Positions 42,401 through 54,169 of a DNA stretch of 64,000 bases are shown here, piece by piece. The position numbers and the translations under genes are program-made. A model generated the notes under the pieces. That model was not told the origin of the DNA and did no database searches. It saw only the letters and a program-made list of their open reading frames with translations. Origin of the DNA: Amphirosellinia nigrospora (Eukaryota > Ascomycota > Sordariomycetes > Xylariales > Xylariaceae); assembly GCA_004123355.1 (NCBI GenBank), contig SCHM01000002.1, forward strand, positions 11,505,569 to 11,569,568. The letters run 5' to 3'. The stretch's first letter is position 1, and every line of letters starts with the position of its first letter.

Positions 42401-44375
42401 TTAAATCATCATAAAACGCTTCCAACCGCCATTATTTCCGTGCTTGTGACCGGGATAATCCTCGCCTCCACCATGGTGATGTTCCTTGCCCAGTGAGGGG
42501 TGGGAAGGATAAGTTGGATAGGAGCCAGGAATGCTTGAGGGCATAGTAGACGGCTCGGGAATCTCGCTGGTGGTCCATGAGTAAGTTGAGAGGGTAGTAG
42601 GAATAGAACCTGTGACTGCGCCAGTTGATGAAGCCCCTATGATGGAGGAGGAAGAAGAGGGCTTGAGCGTAAAGCAGTAACTAGTACTACCATAACCCGG
42701 CACGCATGTAGTGGAAACTCCCGGGTGACTCGACGTTACTGTTAGACTGCTGCTGAGCGATGAAGATCCAGTAACAGCACCTGTGCTCCCGGTCGAAAAG
42801 ATAGAGCTGGTAAAAGAGCTTCCTGGGGTGGTTAGAGCGGATGAGCTCATTGTCGGAAGGCCCGTTGAGTATCCAGAAGACTGGTCGGACGAGGATCCTG
42901 TTACCGCCCTGTGCTTCCTGACGAGTAGATCGTACTGGACGAGTTGATGGGAATCACTGTCAGTGTACTCGTGCTTGGTGTTGTGGGAAGGGTGGGATAT
43001 CCAGGGGCTGAGGTGGATGTTGGCAATGATCCTGTCACGGCACCGGTGCTGCTAGATATAGTAAGGGTAAGAGTGAGAGTGCTAGTGCTAACACTTGGTG
43101 TTTCTACGCTGCTGGTAGAACCAGAAGAATAAGTTGAATTCGGAAATATGATAGTGCTACTGCTGGGGCTTAGAGTTGGAGTTACTACCGAAACAGACAA
43201 GCACTCGGTAGATGTATAGGAGCCACCATCTACTGGGTATGTGACGCATGTGGTGGAAGGGTGAGATGTGACACTTGGAATGCTGCTCGCTGAAGAAATC
43301 GGTGTCGACAGTGTCTCGGAACCCGTAGCACTACCCGAAGATGTGGCATAGGTGATTGTAGAGACTCCGGTGTTGCCTGTAATAGTTGTTATCGGAGTCG
43401 AACTCGAAGAACCAGTTACAGGAGAATCCGAGGACGCGTAAGACGTAGTTAAGTTAAGAGTCACTGTCGAAGTTAAAGTGAGAATTGAATTCGAACTGCT
43501 GGGAGTCGGCAGGCTATTCGAGCTTGTAAACGAAGTTAGAGGGCTGCTTGAAATGATTGGAAGTGTGACAGTAGAAGTCAAGGTGCTATATGTCTGTGTT
43601 GCTGTTCCGTTGGGTGAAGCGGTGTTGCTCGTGACAAGCACCGTACTGCCGGAGCTCGCAGTTGGGCTTCCCGTGTAGGTAGATGAGTAGCCGGTCCCGT
43701 TCACTGATGACGAATACCCTAGTGAGCTAGTAGGTGAAGTTGAGCTACTGTCAATTGTCAGCGGGTATTGCGGTCATTTGACTTATATACACATACCATG
43801 TTTCACTGCTTGTTGGCATGGATGAGTTGTACACTGAAGATGTACTAAGCGTAACCTGAGGGATAGATGTAGTTGAGACTGCGGAACCAGTAGTAACCGC
43901 CGAGCTTGTGTTGGTGTACCATGGAGTTGTCGAATGCTCTGAGATAGTAGAGTAGCTACTAGTCACTGGCTGGGAAGAGGATTCGGTCACCGTGGCGGTG
44001 ATACCAGAGGTGAGGGTTAGAGTGGTGGTGCCATCGGGATAAGTGAGAGTAAGGGTAGAGGTGAGAGTAGAAGGGAACGTTGAAGGCGGGAATCCCGTTG
44101 CCGAGGTCAGAGAAGTCCCAAACGGTGTGGTGGTTGTCCAAGGTAGGGTTGAGGTATCAGAACATTCCGCCCATACAGTCACAGTAGTGGTGGCACAGTC
44201 GATGCCGCAAGTAGTCACAGTTGTGGTGACAGTATCAGGTTGTAGCTGCTGGGGGCGAGCATGAACGAGTGAAGGGCTGTACGAAATTAGCCACACAAAC
44301 GACAAGTAGCTATCACGATGACGCCTACCTGACACCCACGAGGGCTAAGCTGGTGATGAAACGCATCGCATTCAT
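42401..44375 (-). CDS. Ser/Thr-rich secreted surface protein with TGAVTGS repeats
   Basis: Mucin- or adhesin-like protein, about 610 residues. Exons: 44329-44375, 43797-44276 and 42401-43747, with phases that close. The signal peptide is MNAMRFITSLALVGVSPSLVHA, the two parts being joined across intron 1. A short Cys-bearing head follows (TTVTTCGIDCATTTVTVWAEC), then hundreds of residues dominated by Ser, Thr, Pro and Gly. A seven-residue unit, TGAVTGS, appears four times, and two Cys-containing segments (TTCVTYP..., TTCVPGY...) sit among the repeats. The tail is His/Gly-rich (HHHGGGEDYPGHKHGNNGG) and ends KRFMMI, with no GPI-type hydrophobic terminus. A missing G in the coding-strand run (C run at 42907-42909) breaks the frame inside one TGAVTGS unit. 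Heavy O-glycosylation and a wall or matrix location are inferred; no named family. Confidence 0.7.
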
Positions 44376-45650
44376 TTTTGAGGTGCGGCTTATTCGAAGG
44401 ATAAAACGAGTGTCGAGAGTGGAAGATGGGGATAGTTTAGTTCCATGAGAGAGCGTTACTGTGTCGTCTCCGTTCATTTTATAATCTTTCCGCTTCTCAG
44501 CTTTAGTAGTACTCAACCGCAAACATAATCATGTTTGCAATATCACACAGTATCTATACCGGGTGAGGTCCAACTCGTTCCGGCTAGTGACACGGACTTC
44601 GACCCCTGTCGTAACGGGTGCATGCATGTTCCCGTCGGGGCCAGCTTGACAACATCGTGGTTTGGACTGAATAATTATCCAAGCTGCGTGGAACGGGATG
44701 AGATCAGAGTTCCGGCTTAACCTGCTACTATCATGCAAAACATCCAGGTAATCTCTTAACTACGTATAGTTGATTGATCAGTAAAACGGAATGACTTCTA
44801 ATGTTTTGAATTTAAAAATGGTAAGGTAGGTCGAGCCGAGTAGGTGTCATCGACTTCTCAAGGTAAGAAAATAAGTTTGTTTACGTCACTCCTTGAGACT
44901 GTGAAAATAGGAGATAGTTAAGAGGTACATTCATAATATCAATCCTGCCTCGGTGTCATAGGCACTGCAAATCCATTTCGGACGTTCACACACTAAGTTT
45001 AGGAAGCTTGCGCGAAGAACGTGCTTAACGAACGAATCATTCTCATAATTACCTGGATAGATCTGATAGGAAGGATTAATTCAAGACCTGAAACCCAACT
45101 CAGGATATTAGTAGATCGTTTTGTTTGCACAAACGGATTCCTTGGCTTTCGATTGGGAGTTACGGAGTCATATTTTGAAGTTTGATGTAGCTATCCGTAA
45201 TGCCCCGTATCACCAGATATAGAGGGAGGCTTCGTACAGAAAGTGGATTGTTGGGAATATGTACATGCAGAAACTTAGAGCTTAAGGCTTCGATGATGTC
45301 AAGTCCCGATATCTTCGCCACTTCGCAGCACCAGGTTAGACGCATAGATCTTGCATACATCAAAGCTGGGCATTATCGTGTCACGGAAGATAGATCTATA
45401 ACGACGTACCTGCATTCAGCGCAAGTGTTCAGCCGAGTTGCACAGCGTAGCACGAAAGAAATTATACGAAGATGTCAGCAAAATTATCTTGAATTTGGAT
45501 CTAAAGGTAGGGTTGCCGACAGCCGCTTATAGCGAAGCATTACAACGTTTCACCGATCCCAACATGCTGTGGTGATCACATAGATCTGAGGCATCGTGAA
45601 TTGACGGAAATAATCGAAATATACAAGCAAATAACCACAGGCTGTAACAT

Positions 45651-45670
45651 GCACTTGCATGCACTTGCAT
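45651..45670. repeat. Tandem 10-base duplication (GCACTTGCAT x2)
   Basis: Two exact adjacent copies of GCACTTGCAT, flanked by ACAT on the left and GGCT on the right. Short, probably a slippage product. Confidence 0.6.
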
Positions 45671-46059
45671 GGCTGGTATTTTCCGCTCGTCAAACCAGCC
45701 ACGGGATCAACCATTCTGCTGCCGAAGCCACGTGGAAATGCACAACTGATTGCTCAGCGGCTTGTAACCGAATGTCGAGGTTGCTGGTGTCATGTATAAA
45801 GTACTAGTAGCGTAGACTACACATTTAATTTACCAGCATTTATCTAATTGGTGCACATCACGGGATTTCTCCTAGCGATTCTGATCAAACCAGTCCATAT
45901 TCCCTTGCCCGTCACTTTGCATATACTGCAAGACATCGGTCGGGAAATTTAGCAAATGCACCATCTGAGTAGAGACGTCAGAATCAACTGCTTTGTTACG
46001 TACATACAAAATATGTCACGGAGATCTGCAGGGGTCAAAAAGCCATATATTGTGTGTGT

Positions 46060-46090
46060 GGGCGCAGGGCAGTCTGACTGCCCTGTGCCC
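46060..46090. repeat. GC-rich 31-base near-perfect palindrome
   Basis: Two 15-base arms (GGGCGCAGGGCAGTC and GACTGCCCTGTGCCC) are separated by one base, with a single G/T mismatch in the arms. It is embedded in AT-rich intergenic DNA between a TG repeat and CTATATAG. No gene adjoins it. Confidence 0.75.
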
Positions 46091-47473
46091 CTATATAGAC
46101 CTGTGTACGCGATCACGTGACCTAACCTCCGAAGATCCTCCGTAGGGGTTCATATACCCCTTGGGAATAGCTTCATCCAGGGGGGCAGTATCCACTTTAC
46201 CGTGACAAAATATAAGAGGAATAACACTTGAAAATTCTTGTTAGCCTGTGTCAATGATGGATCACTTTCGCGGTGAAGCCGTAAAACTACTTTGCTTCCG
46301 ACTATAGTAGGCAGCAGATAGGTTGGCTGTGATTCTAAAGTAGCTGCAAAGTATCAGTACTAGAATGGGTTATTGCGGCCGGAAAAGTATTCCCGAGGTG
46401 ACCCGAGTTTAGAGACACGGAAATTTCGACACATGTAATCAGAATCGGCACGACCGACGTGTTACTACCGGGTCACGACATGCAATCCTCAACAGCCGCA
46501 TGTTACTTGCCGAGATCTCTAGAGCGGTCTACAAAATTGGAGAAGATCTGACAGATTGAGACCTCGTTCCATAGTAGATTTTAAGAGATGATATTAATGG
46601 CACAGTGTGGAAGGATTTACAGGGCGGTCGCTGCTTTGGTCCAAGGGCAGAATAAGCCACCATCAGGTACTGATGCATGCTAGAATGCAGGTCTGAGACA
46701 TTGATATTAAGTCAACGTAGAGCTTCCGTGGAAAGTTTGCAGGTGAGGTCCTCAACCTCAACAGTTTGATGGCAGTATAATGATAAGAGCGAAGCCAGAC
46801 ACTAGAAGCTCAGCAGCTAGTTGATGGGATAGGACTGTATGTTTTGTGGGTTCTTCGTGAGTTCTATCTCTCTTAAGCCGATTGGATTGTTGTAGTGGAA
46901 GCTTTGATCATACATCGCCGGGATACACATTGTTCATGAGTCTAGTTGAGACTATTGAGTGCAATTTCGAGCTAGGAAGAGAATGTAGACAGAGTATGGC
47001 GCGCCCGGAGACTGGAAGTAGGGGCTGGTCATCAAGACCACCACAAAAGAAAGGAAGAATAGGATCTGAAGTTATAATTTCGATAAACCGATCTAGTGAG
47101 AATTCTTATTGAGAATGTGAATGCATTGTAAGACGAATTAATCTTGATCATTTCCATGTCGTAGCCTATAAACATCACTGGCATCAATGGCTGTCATATT
47201 ATTTGTTGCCATGTCTCTCGGGAATCGCAAAGCGAGGGAGATTTGACATTATCCGCGAAGAAAACTTGGTAAATACATTCTTTTTCCCAACACTTTCCTA
47301 GTAATATTGGGGCGTCTCATCTCCGCCGCGTGGTAGATCGACACGTAACAGAGACAAGACATTCTCAAGGGGGCGAGGCTACCGTTAGGTCAGCCGTGGT
47401 TCAAGCCACGATGCCCTCGAGGCATGAGAAAGACTTAGAATGTAAGAGGAGGAAAACACAAGCTTCTGATCAA

Positions 47474-47481
47474 TATATAAG
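47474..47481 (+). promoter_or_regulatory. TATA box of the hydrophobin gene
   Basis: TATATAAG lies about 190 bases before the hydrophobin ATG, leaving room for a leader of about 150 bases. It fits the strong developmental expression usual for hydrophobins. Confidence 0.55.
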
Positions 47482-47642
47482 TCTGGTAGAAACCGCTCGT
47501 AAGTCCAGTCTTCTTTCCTCACCATTCTCACACACTCACTCATCAACACACCACTACCAGAGCACTTTCTGACTCAATTCCCACCTTCGCTTAATCTTCA
47601 GCAATTTTCGCTTTCACAGCCCTTCAATCAGCTTTTTCAAGC

Positions 47643-47664
47643 CCAACCAACCAACCAACCAACC
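47643..47664 (+). repeat. (CCAA)n tetranucleotide run in hydrophobin leader
   Basis: Five and a half CCAA units end a few bases before the hydrophobin ATG, so they lie in the 5' untranslated region. Confidence 0.7.
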
Positions 47665-47670
47665 ATCAAA

Positions 47671-48205
47671 ATGCGTTTCTCCGTCGCCGCTGTCTTCACC
47701 TTCGCCATTGGTGCCTTGGCCGGCCCCATGCCTGCGCCTCAATCAGCCTACCCCATGCCCGGTAACTCAGTCACTGTTGGCCAGGCTGGTGATTCTTGCG
47801 GCTCTGACATGGAGCTGAGCTGCTGCAACCACGTCGAGCAATCTGGTGACTCCTCCATGGATGCCAGCGGTCTTCTTGCGGGTGCCCTGCAGGGTGTTCT
47901 CGCTGACGGTGAACTTGGTCTGTTCTCTGGCTGCTCTAAGCTGGATGTTGCTGCCAGTACGTTCCTCCTTAAGAATATTCATCATCTCAATTAATAGACA
48001 CTAACACATCGCGACAGTCATTGGCGTGGATGACCTCCTTAACTCCCAATGCAAGCAGACTGCTGCCTGCTGCCAGCACTCTGGCACCAACCAGGTCAGT
48101 GACACACATGATCCATATGCATCACATCGACTTTACTAATACATTCTTTAGGAGGGTCTCGTCAATGTCGGCCTCCCCTGCGTCGCTCTCGGTGGCCTTC
48201 TGTAA
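47671..48205 (+). CDS. Class I hydrophobin
   Basis: Small secreted amphipathic protein that self-assembles into a water-repellent layer on aerial hyphae and conidia. Three exons (47671-47956, 48018-48094, 48152-48205) give 138 residues. Signal peptide MRFSVAAVFTFAIGALAG. All eight cysteines are in hydrophobin order: one in DSCGSD, a pair in LSCCNH, one in FSGCSK, one in SQCKQ, a pair in ACCQH and one in LPCVAL. The gap of about 36 residues between the third and fourth Cys points to class I rather than class II. A TATA box and a CCAA-rich leader lie upstream. Gene is intact. Class assignment rests on Cys spacing and is fairly secure. Confidence 0.93.
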
Positions 48206-49298
48206 ATGCAACCGTCGTTCCCTCATACGACCTGCATATATAGCCCATCAATACTACGGGTCATTGGTAACATATCTTCAGGGTTGGGGATATGTGAGGA
48301 TGTAATTGTTTTCTTCAGAAGTGTCGGAGTGGTGCTTGGTTTCTTAGAGATGGCCACGAAGTATGACTTATCATAAAACTAACTTTAGTCACTCGTTTAC
48401 ACAATATATCACCCGCCAATTTGGCATGTAACTTTCTTCTTCTAGATCTTGAAAATTGCTTGTCTCGGCACGCACTAGCCGCCTTTTACCTACTAGGACT
48501 GTCACCGCCGGACTAAAACTACATAGTATCAGCCCTTAAGCGACACCCATCGCCTACCAATTTTAGTTTCACATCATAATTGACTCGAAGATAGGTGAAG
48601 TGACAGATAGCAGCCACTTCACCAACCAATCAGTGAACTAGTGGTAGGCTGTCACGAGACCGCTACCCTAGCAAGTTTCAGTACTCTGTATACTACCATG
48701 CTAAACACATATGTCGGTCTCAGAATGCCTTCTACTGTTGTCTCAGCCGCTTCACTAGCTGCTTAGCCCAACCACCAATAGTGTCTGGCATGTCTTACTG
48801 TGCATGAACGGGCACCCGATTCTAGTCTTCTTGCTTTGGTTGACTTTATTCGCGGCGTCACTGCGGGTTTTCGTTCCGATCCCGATTCCCTATTTATACG
48901 GGTAACCTGTTTCGTGGCGTCGAGCGACCTGTGATCAGTCATCAAGCTTAAACTACTCGCCCGGCGGATTGCCGCAACACTTGGACGGGAGGCAACGGGC
49001 ATTGGCACCCACCCGTCTCCGATATCATGGAGTGTCACGCGGGCTATCGCAGTTAGGCGTGGCGGGCACATCAGACATCTGGGGTCGAGTAACTACCGTG
49101 ATATGACATTGACTCCGAATAATACACGCGACGGAATCATTTCATTGGCGAAGGCAGATTGTGCGAACATGGAAATATTACGGTATCAAATCCCCCGTTC
49201 CGCGTCGGGTTCTTGCGTTTGACCCGTTGGCTGCGGGGTTCGTCCGTGATTCCTTTGACCCTAACATCATCACTAATTATCCCCGTATAGCTCAGTTG
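48206..49298. other. Intergenic between convergent genes
   Basis: About 1.1 kb of 3' flank of the hydrophobin (+) and thioredoxin (-) genes. No supported gene. Confidence 0.5.
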
Positions 49299-49908
49299 TT
49301 ATTCCTTATCACTCCCTACTTTGCTAGCCAATGCCTGAACCACGGCTTCAAGGGCTGGCTTGTCCGCCCCCCGAACTTTGTCGACTAACCCATCGTCTGT
49401 CAGGCTGACGGATGGACGCGCCTTCATGCCTTCGACAGCGACACCCTTGGGCACACCACCCTGAAAAAACATGAAGGTTGGCATAGCAGTGACATTGTAC
49501 TGCTTGGCGACGTCATTGATATGATCAACGTTGACCTTAGCGAAGGCAAGTTTGCCATTGGACGAGTGGCTATCAGCCAATTTTGAGAAAATCGGCGCGA
49601 TGGCGCGGCAAGGCGGACACCAATCGGCATAGAAGTCCACTACTACATAATCCGTAGAGGACAGAAGGGCACGTAGTTCGGCGGGGTTGGCTATCTTGTA
49701 GACATTTCCTGAAGTTTCAGGAATGGGTGAGCGATCCGTAAAGAATATCTTTTGAGTCAGCGTGTCAGTAAGAAGACAGAGAGTGAGCGGTGCAGGAGGC
49801 CGTGATCAGTTCAGGCCATATGAACACTTCAGCGACTAAATTAAAACGTACCGCCTTAATTATGGAGAAAGAGAGGAATGCCAAGATAATGTAATAAATT
49901 GTTTCCAT
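49299..49908 (-). CDS. Membrane-anchored thioredoxin-like protein with CPPC active site
   Basis: Two exons: 49852-49908 (19 codons) and 49299-49748. Exon 1 encodes METIYYIILAFLSFSIIKA, a hydrophobic signal-anchor or signal peptide, and exon 2 a complete thioredoxin domain: VYKIANPAELRALL, VVVDFYADWCPPCRAIAP, LAFAKVNVDHINDVAKQYNV, the cis-Pro motif TAMPTFMFF and a C-terminal helix. Total about 168 residues. The active site is C-P-P-C instead of the usual C-G-P-C, which normally raises the redox potential. If exon 1 is not used, translation could begin at an ATG within exon 2, but that would cut off the first strand of the domain. Thiol-disulfide exchange in the secretory pathway or at a membrane is inferred. 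No frame break. Confidence 0.82.
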
Positions 49909-50334
49909 TTTTGAGCCCGTAAATCAGCATCAGAAAGTAGGCGTTTGTTGAGATGATCGCGTGGGGGTTTTGAGATGAGAACACAGATCCTCTTTACACC
50001 CACCTGTGGCTATGTTTTGTGGCTGAGGGTTTCAAGATTACGCCACAACTATGCACAAACAAAGGCATGTTCTGTTCACGAGATTACTCCCAATAATCAA
50101 GGCTAGGAAAGAAATTCCTCATATCATTAGTAGTATTGTTTGGAGTAGTGATGGACTATGGTGATTTTAATTTTTGAGGCACTAGCGACTATCTTTGGTG
50201 ACAAGTTCCTATCCGCGATCCGCATTCTGAACCCCTACTATGAAAAGAAAGTCGCTGCAAACACCGCCCACATAATGCCGGTCATGAAGTCGTGAATCAT
50301 AATGTTACCAGCCGTGAAATACGTCCCGGGAGCG
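49909..50334. other. Intergenic, promoter of the thioredoxin-like gene
   Basis: About 430 bases between two minus-strand genes; no gene recognised. Confidence 0.5.
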
Positions 50335-52206
50335 TCAGTGACCCTTAGCAGTGACAGCTCCAACAGCAAGCGCCTCGATTCGCGCCGAATATAGCTTCAT
50401 GACATGACAGACTGGGTCGCCCCAAATAACGCCCCGAAGCTTCTCGTCGCTCGCGACCTGCGCGACGACTCCCTCTGCGAGGCGCTCCTCGACTGTCTTC
50501 GTACGCTTCACCTTTGCCTGTGGGTTGCCAGACCTGAGTACAATAATTCGCCCCGCATTGCTCAGTGTGCTTGGCGGTACTCGCCATATCGGCCCCGGCG
50601 GTGGTAGTTGGCTCCGTTTAGACGGGAGCTTTGAGTGTAGGGCCTGGCCAGGTTTCATCAAAAGCTTCGATGTCTTGGACGCGGCAGGCTTCTTCTCCTG
50701 CGATTTAGTGGGCTTGGGCGGAGTATTTACGGCTGCTGCGGGGAGACTTTTGCTGGTCGGAGCCGGTGCTGCGAAAAGTTCCAGCAGACTCTTCACGTAC
50801 GCCTTATCAGCTCTCGTTACGGGATCGCCTTCATTGATGAAGCTATAGAATATTGACTTCGAGAGTTCATGCCTGTGGGGCGTCTGCAAGGGAGAGAGCG
50901 AAACCGGGGGTGCACCGAATGTGATGCAGTGTATCCGCTTGAAGCATCCTGTGAGCAAGTTAAGCTCAGAGGACGAACTTTTCGATGTCGCGAGCATATG
51001 CATATAGAGGAGGGAGGCGATCGCTCCCCCGGCAGAGTGACCAGTAATGAGAAGCGAATAGGCGCAGCGACCAGGGTCTTCTTCGAGAAGATGGCGTAGA
51101 CGTGAGGCTACGGGGGCTATCATCTTCCTGGCGACTGACAGAAAACCTGCGTGGCAGAAATTCCTCGCGTCGTCCAGAAACCCCGTGGGCGCGGTCGGCG
51201 CGGTGTTGAGATTGACACTCCAGTCCATGAATGTCGCCGTCCCACGTATGGCAAAAACGATGGTGCCCATATTATCCATCGGAACTGACTTGATATACAT
51301 GGCCTTGGTGCCAGTTTTCCAATCCGCATCAACGTGGGCATCTCGCTCTGCACCTCGGGGTTTCTCATAGACCCTCTCTGCGTACCGAGCCGCCAGACAG
51401 AGAAGGGGATAGATTGGAATCGGTCTATTCTCGTTAGTGGAATACTAGTAATAAAATATCGGTGTGACCTACACTCGGAAAGAAGGTAAATCCAAGGGCA
51501 ACTTTGAATTCGCATAGAGATCTACCTTTGCGAAATAACCGCTTGTTATAAGTGAGGCAGCCACTGCGCTGGTTTGACCCTTTGGCGCATCTTTGCCCTT
51601 CTTCTTCTTTCCCTGACTGCCTTTGGAGGCAGTCGAATGATGTGTCCCATCGCTTGATGATGATGAATACATAAATAACTCATTTTCGTCTCCCACAAAC
51701 TTGTCTCGGTCGATTAGAGTCATCACGTCATCGAATTTGGACGCCAAACGATCGCATAAAGCGGCGCTTTGATTGATGAGTTGGGTGCCATAAGCATGAC
51801 ATCTCGGTAGTCCATCATCAACGAATTGATTGATGATATTTGTCGGCATATGAACTAACTCTGAAGTCGAGCCTAATCTTAGGTTGCTCAAACTTACCCC
51901 TCCATGATTGGTCTTATACACGTCTGGGGGGTAAGGTTGAGGGTTTGGATGTGGAGGTGGATGCAGGTAGTAATGTTGGTTCACGATAATGGGAGCATAG
52001 CGTCCTTGGTCTTGGCGTTGACAATGAACGGGAACTGAAGGGGAATCGGGGCCTTCCAATCATTGGGCGGAGGCGGAGGTGGTAAAACTCCAAGCCGGTT
52101 GGGTGTTCGCGAAATACTGGTTTCTCTCATTATGGCGACCGGATGATGGTGGATTGACATTTTCTTGAAGAGGTTGGGCTGGTTTCTTCCTACTGAAGAG
52201 ACCCAT
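50335..52206 (-). CDS. Class 3 lipase-domain protein, about 600 residues
   Basis: Alpha/beta-hydrolase of the lipase 3 type, acting on acylglycerols or phospholipids. Start at 52206 gives MGLFSRKKPAQPLQEN with no signal peptide, followed by a Pro-rich region (LPPPPPPNDWKAPIPLQFPF) and a Lys-rich linker (GSQGKKKKGKD). The catalytic part includes TIVFAIRGTATFMDWSVNL, the nucleophile elbow LLITGHSAGG, ITFGAPPVS, an Asp in NEGDPV and a His in GDPVCHVMKLY. A long basic Pro/Lys insertion lies between the Asp and the His segments. One intron near 51420-51478; its acceptor is uncertain. Two frame breaks occur in the N-terminal exon, one near 52100 and one in the G run at 51991-51993. An intracellular enzyme, perhaps membrane-associated, is inferred. 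Lipase family is firm; substrate is unknown. Confidence 0.83.
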
Positions 52207-53277
52207 TGTGAAGAGAGGGCAGGAAAACTAGCTAGACCCTTAGATCTCACGATATAGAACTTTCTTCCATAACTGGAAATTTTGTCAGAATTAAGGTAGC
52301 ATGATTAACGGGGTTGATTAGAAGCGAGCGACGCGCCGTAGATCAAGATTAAACAGGCCAGAGCAAGAGAAGGAAGAACAATAAGGAAATCAACCCAAAA
52401 CAATCAAGAGGATGGGGTTTGAGCGATAATGAAGTTGCATTCTGGCTACCCTAGATCAGCTCTCTACCAGTTATAACACCAAAGGCATGCATCTAGCCCG
52501 ACTGGCTGGCGTGTTTCTGCTCGTTCTGCTGCGCCTTGCTAGGCAGTTTTTATCGTCAACTCAGCCCTATTGGACGCGCCAAGATGACCGAACTGCAGAT
52601 GATTGACGAACCATAAGCTGTAGATACATTGACCTGCAGTTAGATCCGGGTTCAGGCACCTTTTAACTGGTGGCCTGGACACACACCCGCTTTTTCGAGT
52701 CAAGAACGCGCTTAGGTCGTTAGATCTCGACAATTGCCAGGGCGCGTCCTGTAAGACGTCAATATAATTAGTACGCTACATCGTCCAAACAAATGAAGTA
52801 TAGCACCTACATAAATAGTGATCCCCATTCTCAATAACAGTATCCGCCGTTCGATATGCATCCGCTCATCGACCTAGTTCCCTGCTCCGTGGGTCCTTAG
52901 CAGATCGGAAACCATTTCCCCGCATACACTGTTCCTGACCAAGCAGACCGGGGATCCTTGCTCTACTTTAGGTACATAGAACCTACCTACGTACTCCGTA
53001 CATCGGTGACCCAGCGCATGCACAGGTTCAATTTTTGGATATCTGGTGCTGCTCGGTAAGTAGTTGTTTTGCCATGCGCTCATCGCTTAAAGTTGAAGCT
53101 CAACTTACTTGATCTAATATCACTGGCATAACTTTGCAGGGCGCACTAAACAGATTGATAAGGGAAATGCAAGGGCTAGCAAATGGCAAGCAGCACATAT
53201 AATTGGAAATACCATCTGTGCTATCCTATCATGTTATGCTCGTTTTCTTCCTTGGATTCTCATGTATAGATGACCTC
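52207..53277. other. Intergenic, no supported gene
   Basis: About 1.1 kb; promoter of the lipase gene on the left and 3' flank of the secreted paralog on the right. Nothing recognised. Confidence 0.5.
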
Positions 53278-54169
53278 TCATTGATCGTCATCATCACTGA
53301 TAGTGCTAGTCCCTCCGCCTTCTGCCTCGGCAACTACTCGCGCCTTTACCACCTGACCACTAGGAGTCGTATAGATGTTGGAAATTACCTCCAAACCGGG
53401 AAACGGTGTGTACATATAACCCAACTCGAATTCCGTCTGCCCGTCCACCGTTATCGATCGGTTGTGGCCAGTAAAAAAGTGTCGCGAAGGTATGATCCGA
53501 CAACTTGGCGGCCACGCTCGTCGCCGTAGTTATCGAGAAACACATCATATATGGTCCCGTTCTGCGCCAAAACGCGATTAGTGTGTGTTTGGCCTGAGTA
53601 ATCGTTTATGGAATAGAGGATATTGTGTTGTATGTTATAGTTCAAAACATCTCGCTTGGTATTTGAGGTCGTCGTACTTGATTTGGTAGAAGCTGAGTCC
53701 GTCAGATTACCGACGACGTTTCCAAGACCATTTCCCAGTGATGCAACGACGGGATTCAGATCAATCACGTTCAGAACGTCGTCTATCATCTGAACGACAT
53801 TGCCCAGACGTGCCTCGAGGAGCACTTTGGCGCTGACGTTCTGGATGCGCAGGGACACTCTATCAATCGACGCATCTACGCCGGCAACTTGAGCAGATTC
53901 AGAACCTTGGCATCGAGGTTGATCTTCGCCGTGATGTTATCAACCTCGATATATATTTCGCCCACCGAGACTGACGCGTTGAGGAAGACGTCAGGCTCTA
54001 CAGGGAGGTCCACACCCGGGGTACTAGCAGTTTCGTAAAGAGTCGATTCGGGATCTCCACGCCTATGAAGCTGATATCCATAGTACCCGTCGTTGCCAGT
54101 CTGCGCCAGAGCAAGAGAAAGGCATAATGACAGGAGCCAGAAATTAGGTTTAGAAAAGAAGGAATTCAT
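53278..54169 (-). CDS. Secreted protein, member A of a divergent paralog pair (two frame breaks)
   Basis: Single exon, about 297 residues once two missing bases are allowed for. Signal peptide MNSFFSKPNFWLLSLCLSLALAQ. The body begins at PDVFLNASVSVGEIYIEVDN and alternates hydrophobic and polar residues (AKINLDAKVLNLL, then GVDASIDRVSLRIQNVSAKV and LLEARLGNVVQMIDDVL), followed by DLNPVVASLGNGLGNVVG. A second part is Tyr/Asn-rich (NYNIQHNILYSINDYSGQ) and the C-terminus is acidic (SDDDDQ). It aligns block by block with the neighbouring gene at 54737-55627. Frame breaks sit near 53890 and in the long A run at 53484-53489 (T run on the coding strand). I do not recognise a named domain. The amphipathic repeats suggest a beta-rich or lipid/surface-binding fold; this is inference. 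Confidence 0.7.

Larger units (their letters stand above)
44376..47670. other. Large intergenic region, AT-rich, no supported gene
   Basis: About 3.3 kb separating divergent surface-protein genes. Short frames only, such as 110 codons at 45200-45532, with no recognisable domain. Contains a 10-base tandem duplication, a 31-base palindrome and the hydrophobin promoter (separate entries). Confidence 0.45.

Noticed and set aside
49285-49320. tRNA-like sequence (GTATAGCTCAGTTGTTA resembles a D-arm)
   Set aside because: No matching acceptor stem, anticodon arm or T-loop follows; the right part overlaps the end of the thioredoxin-like coding region.
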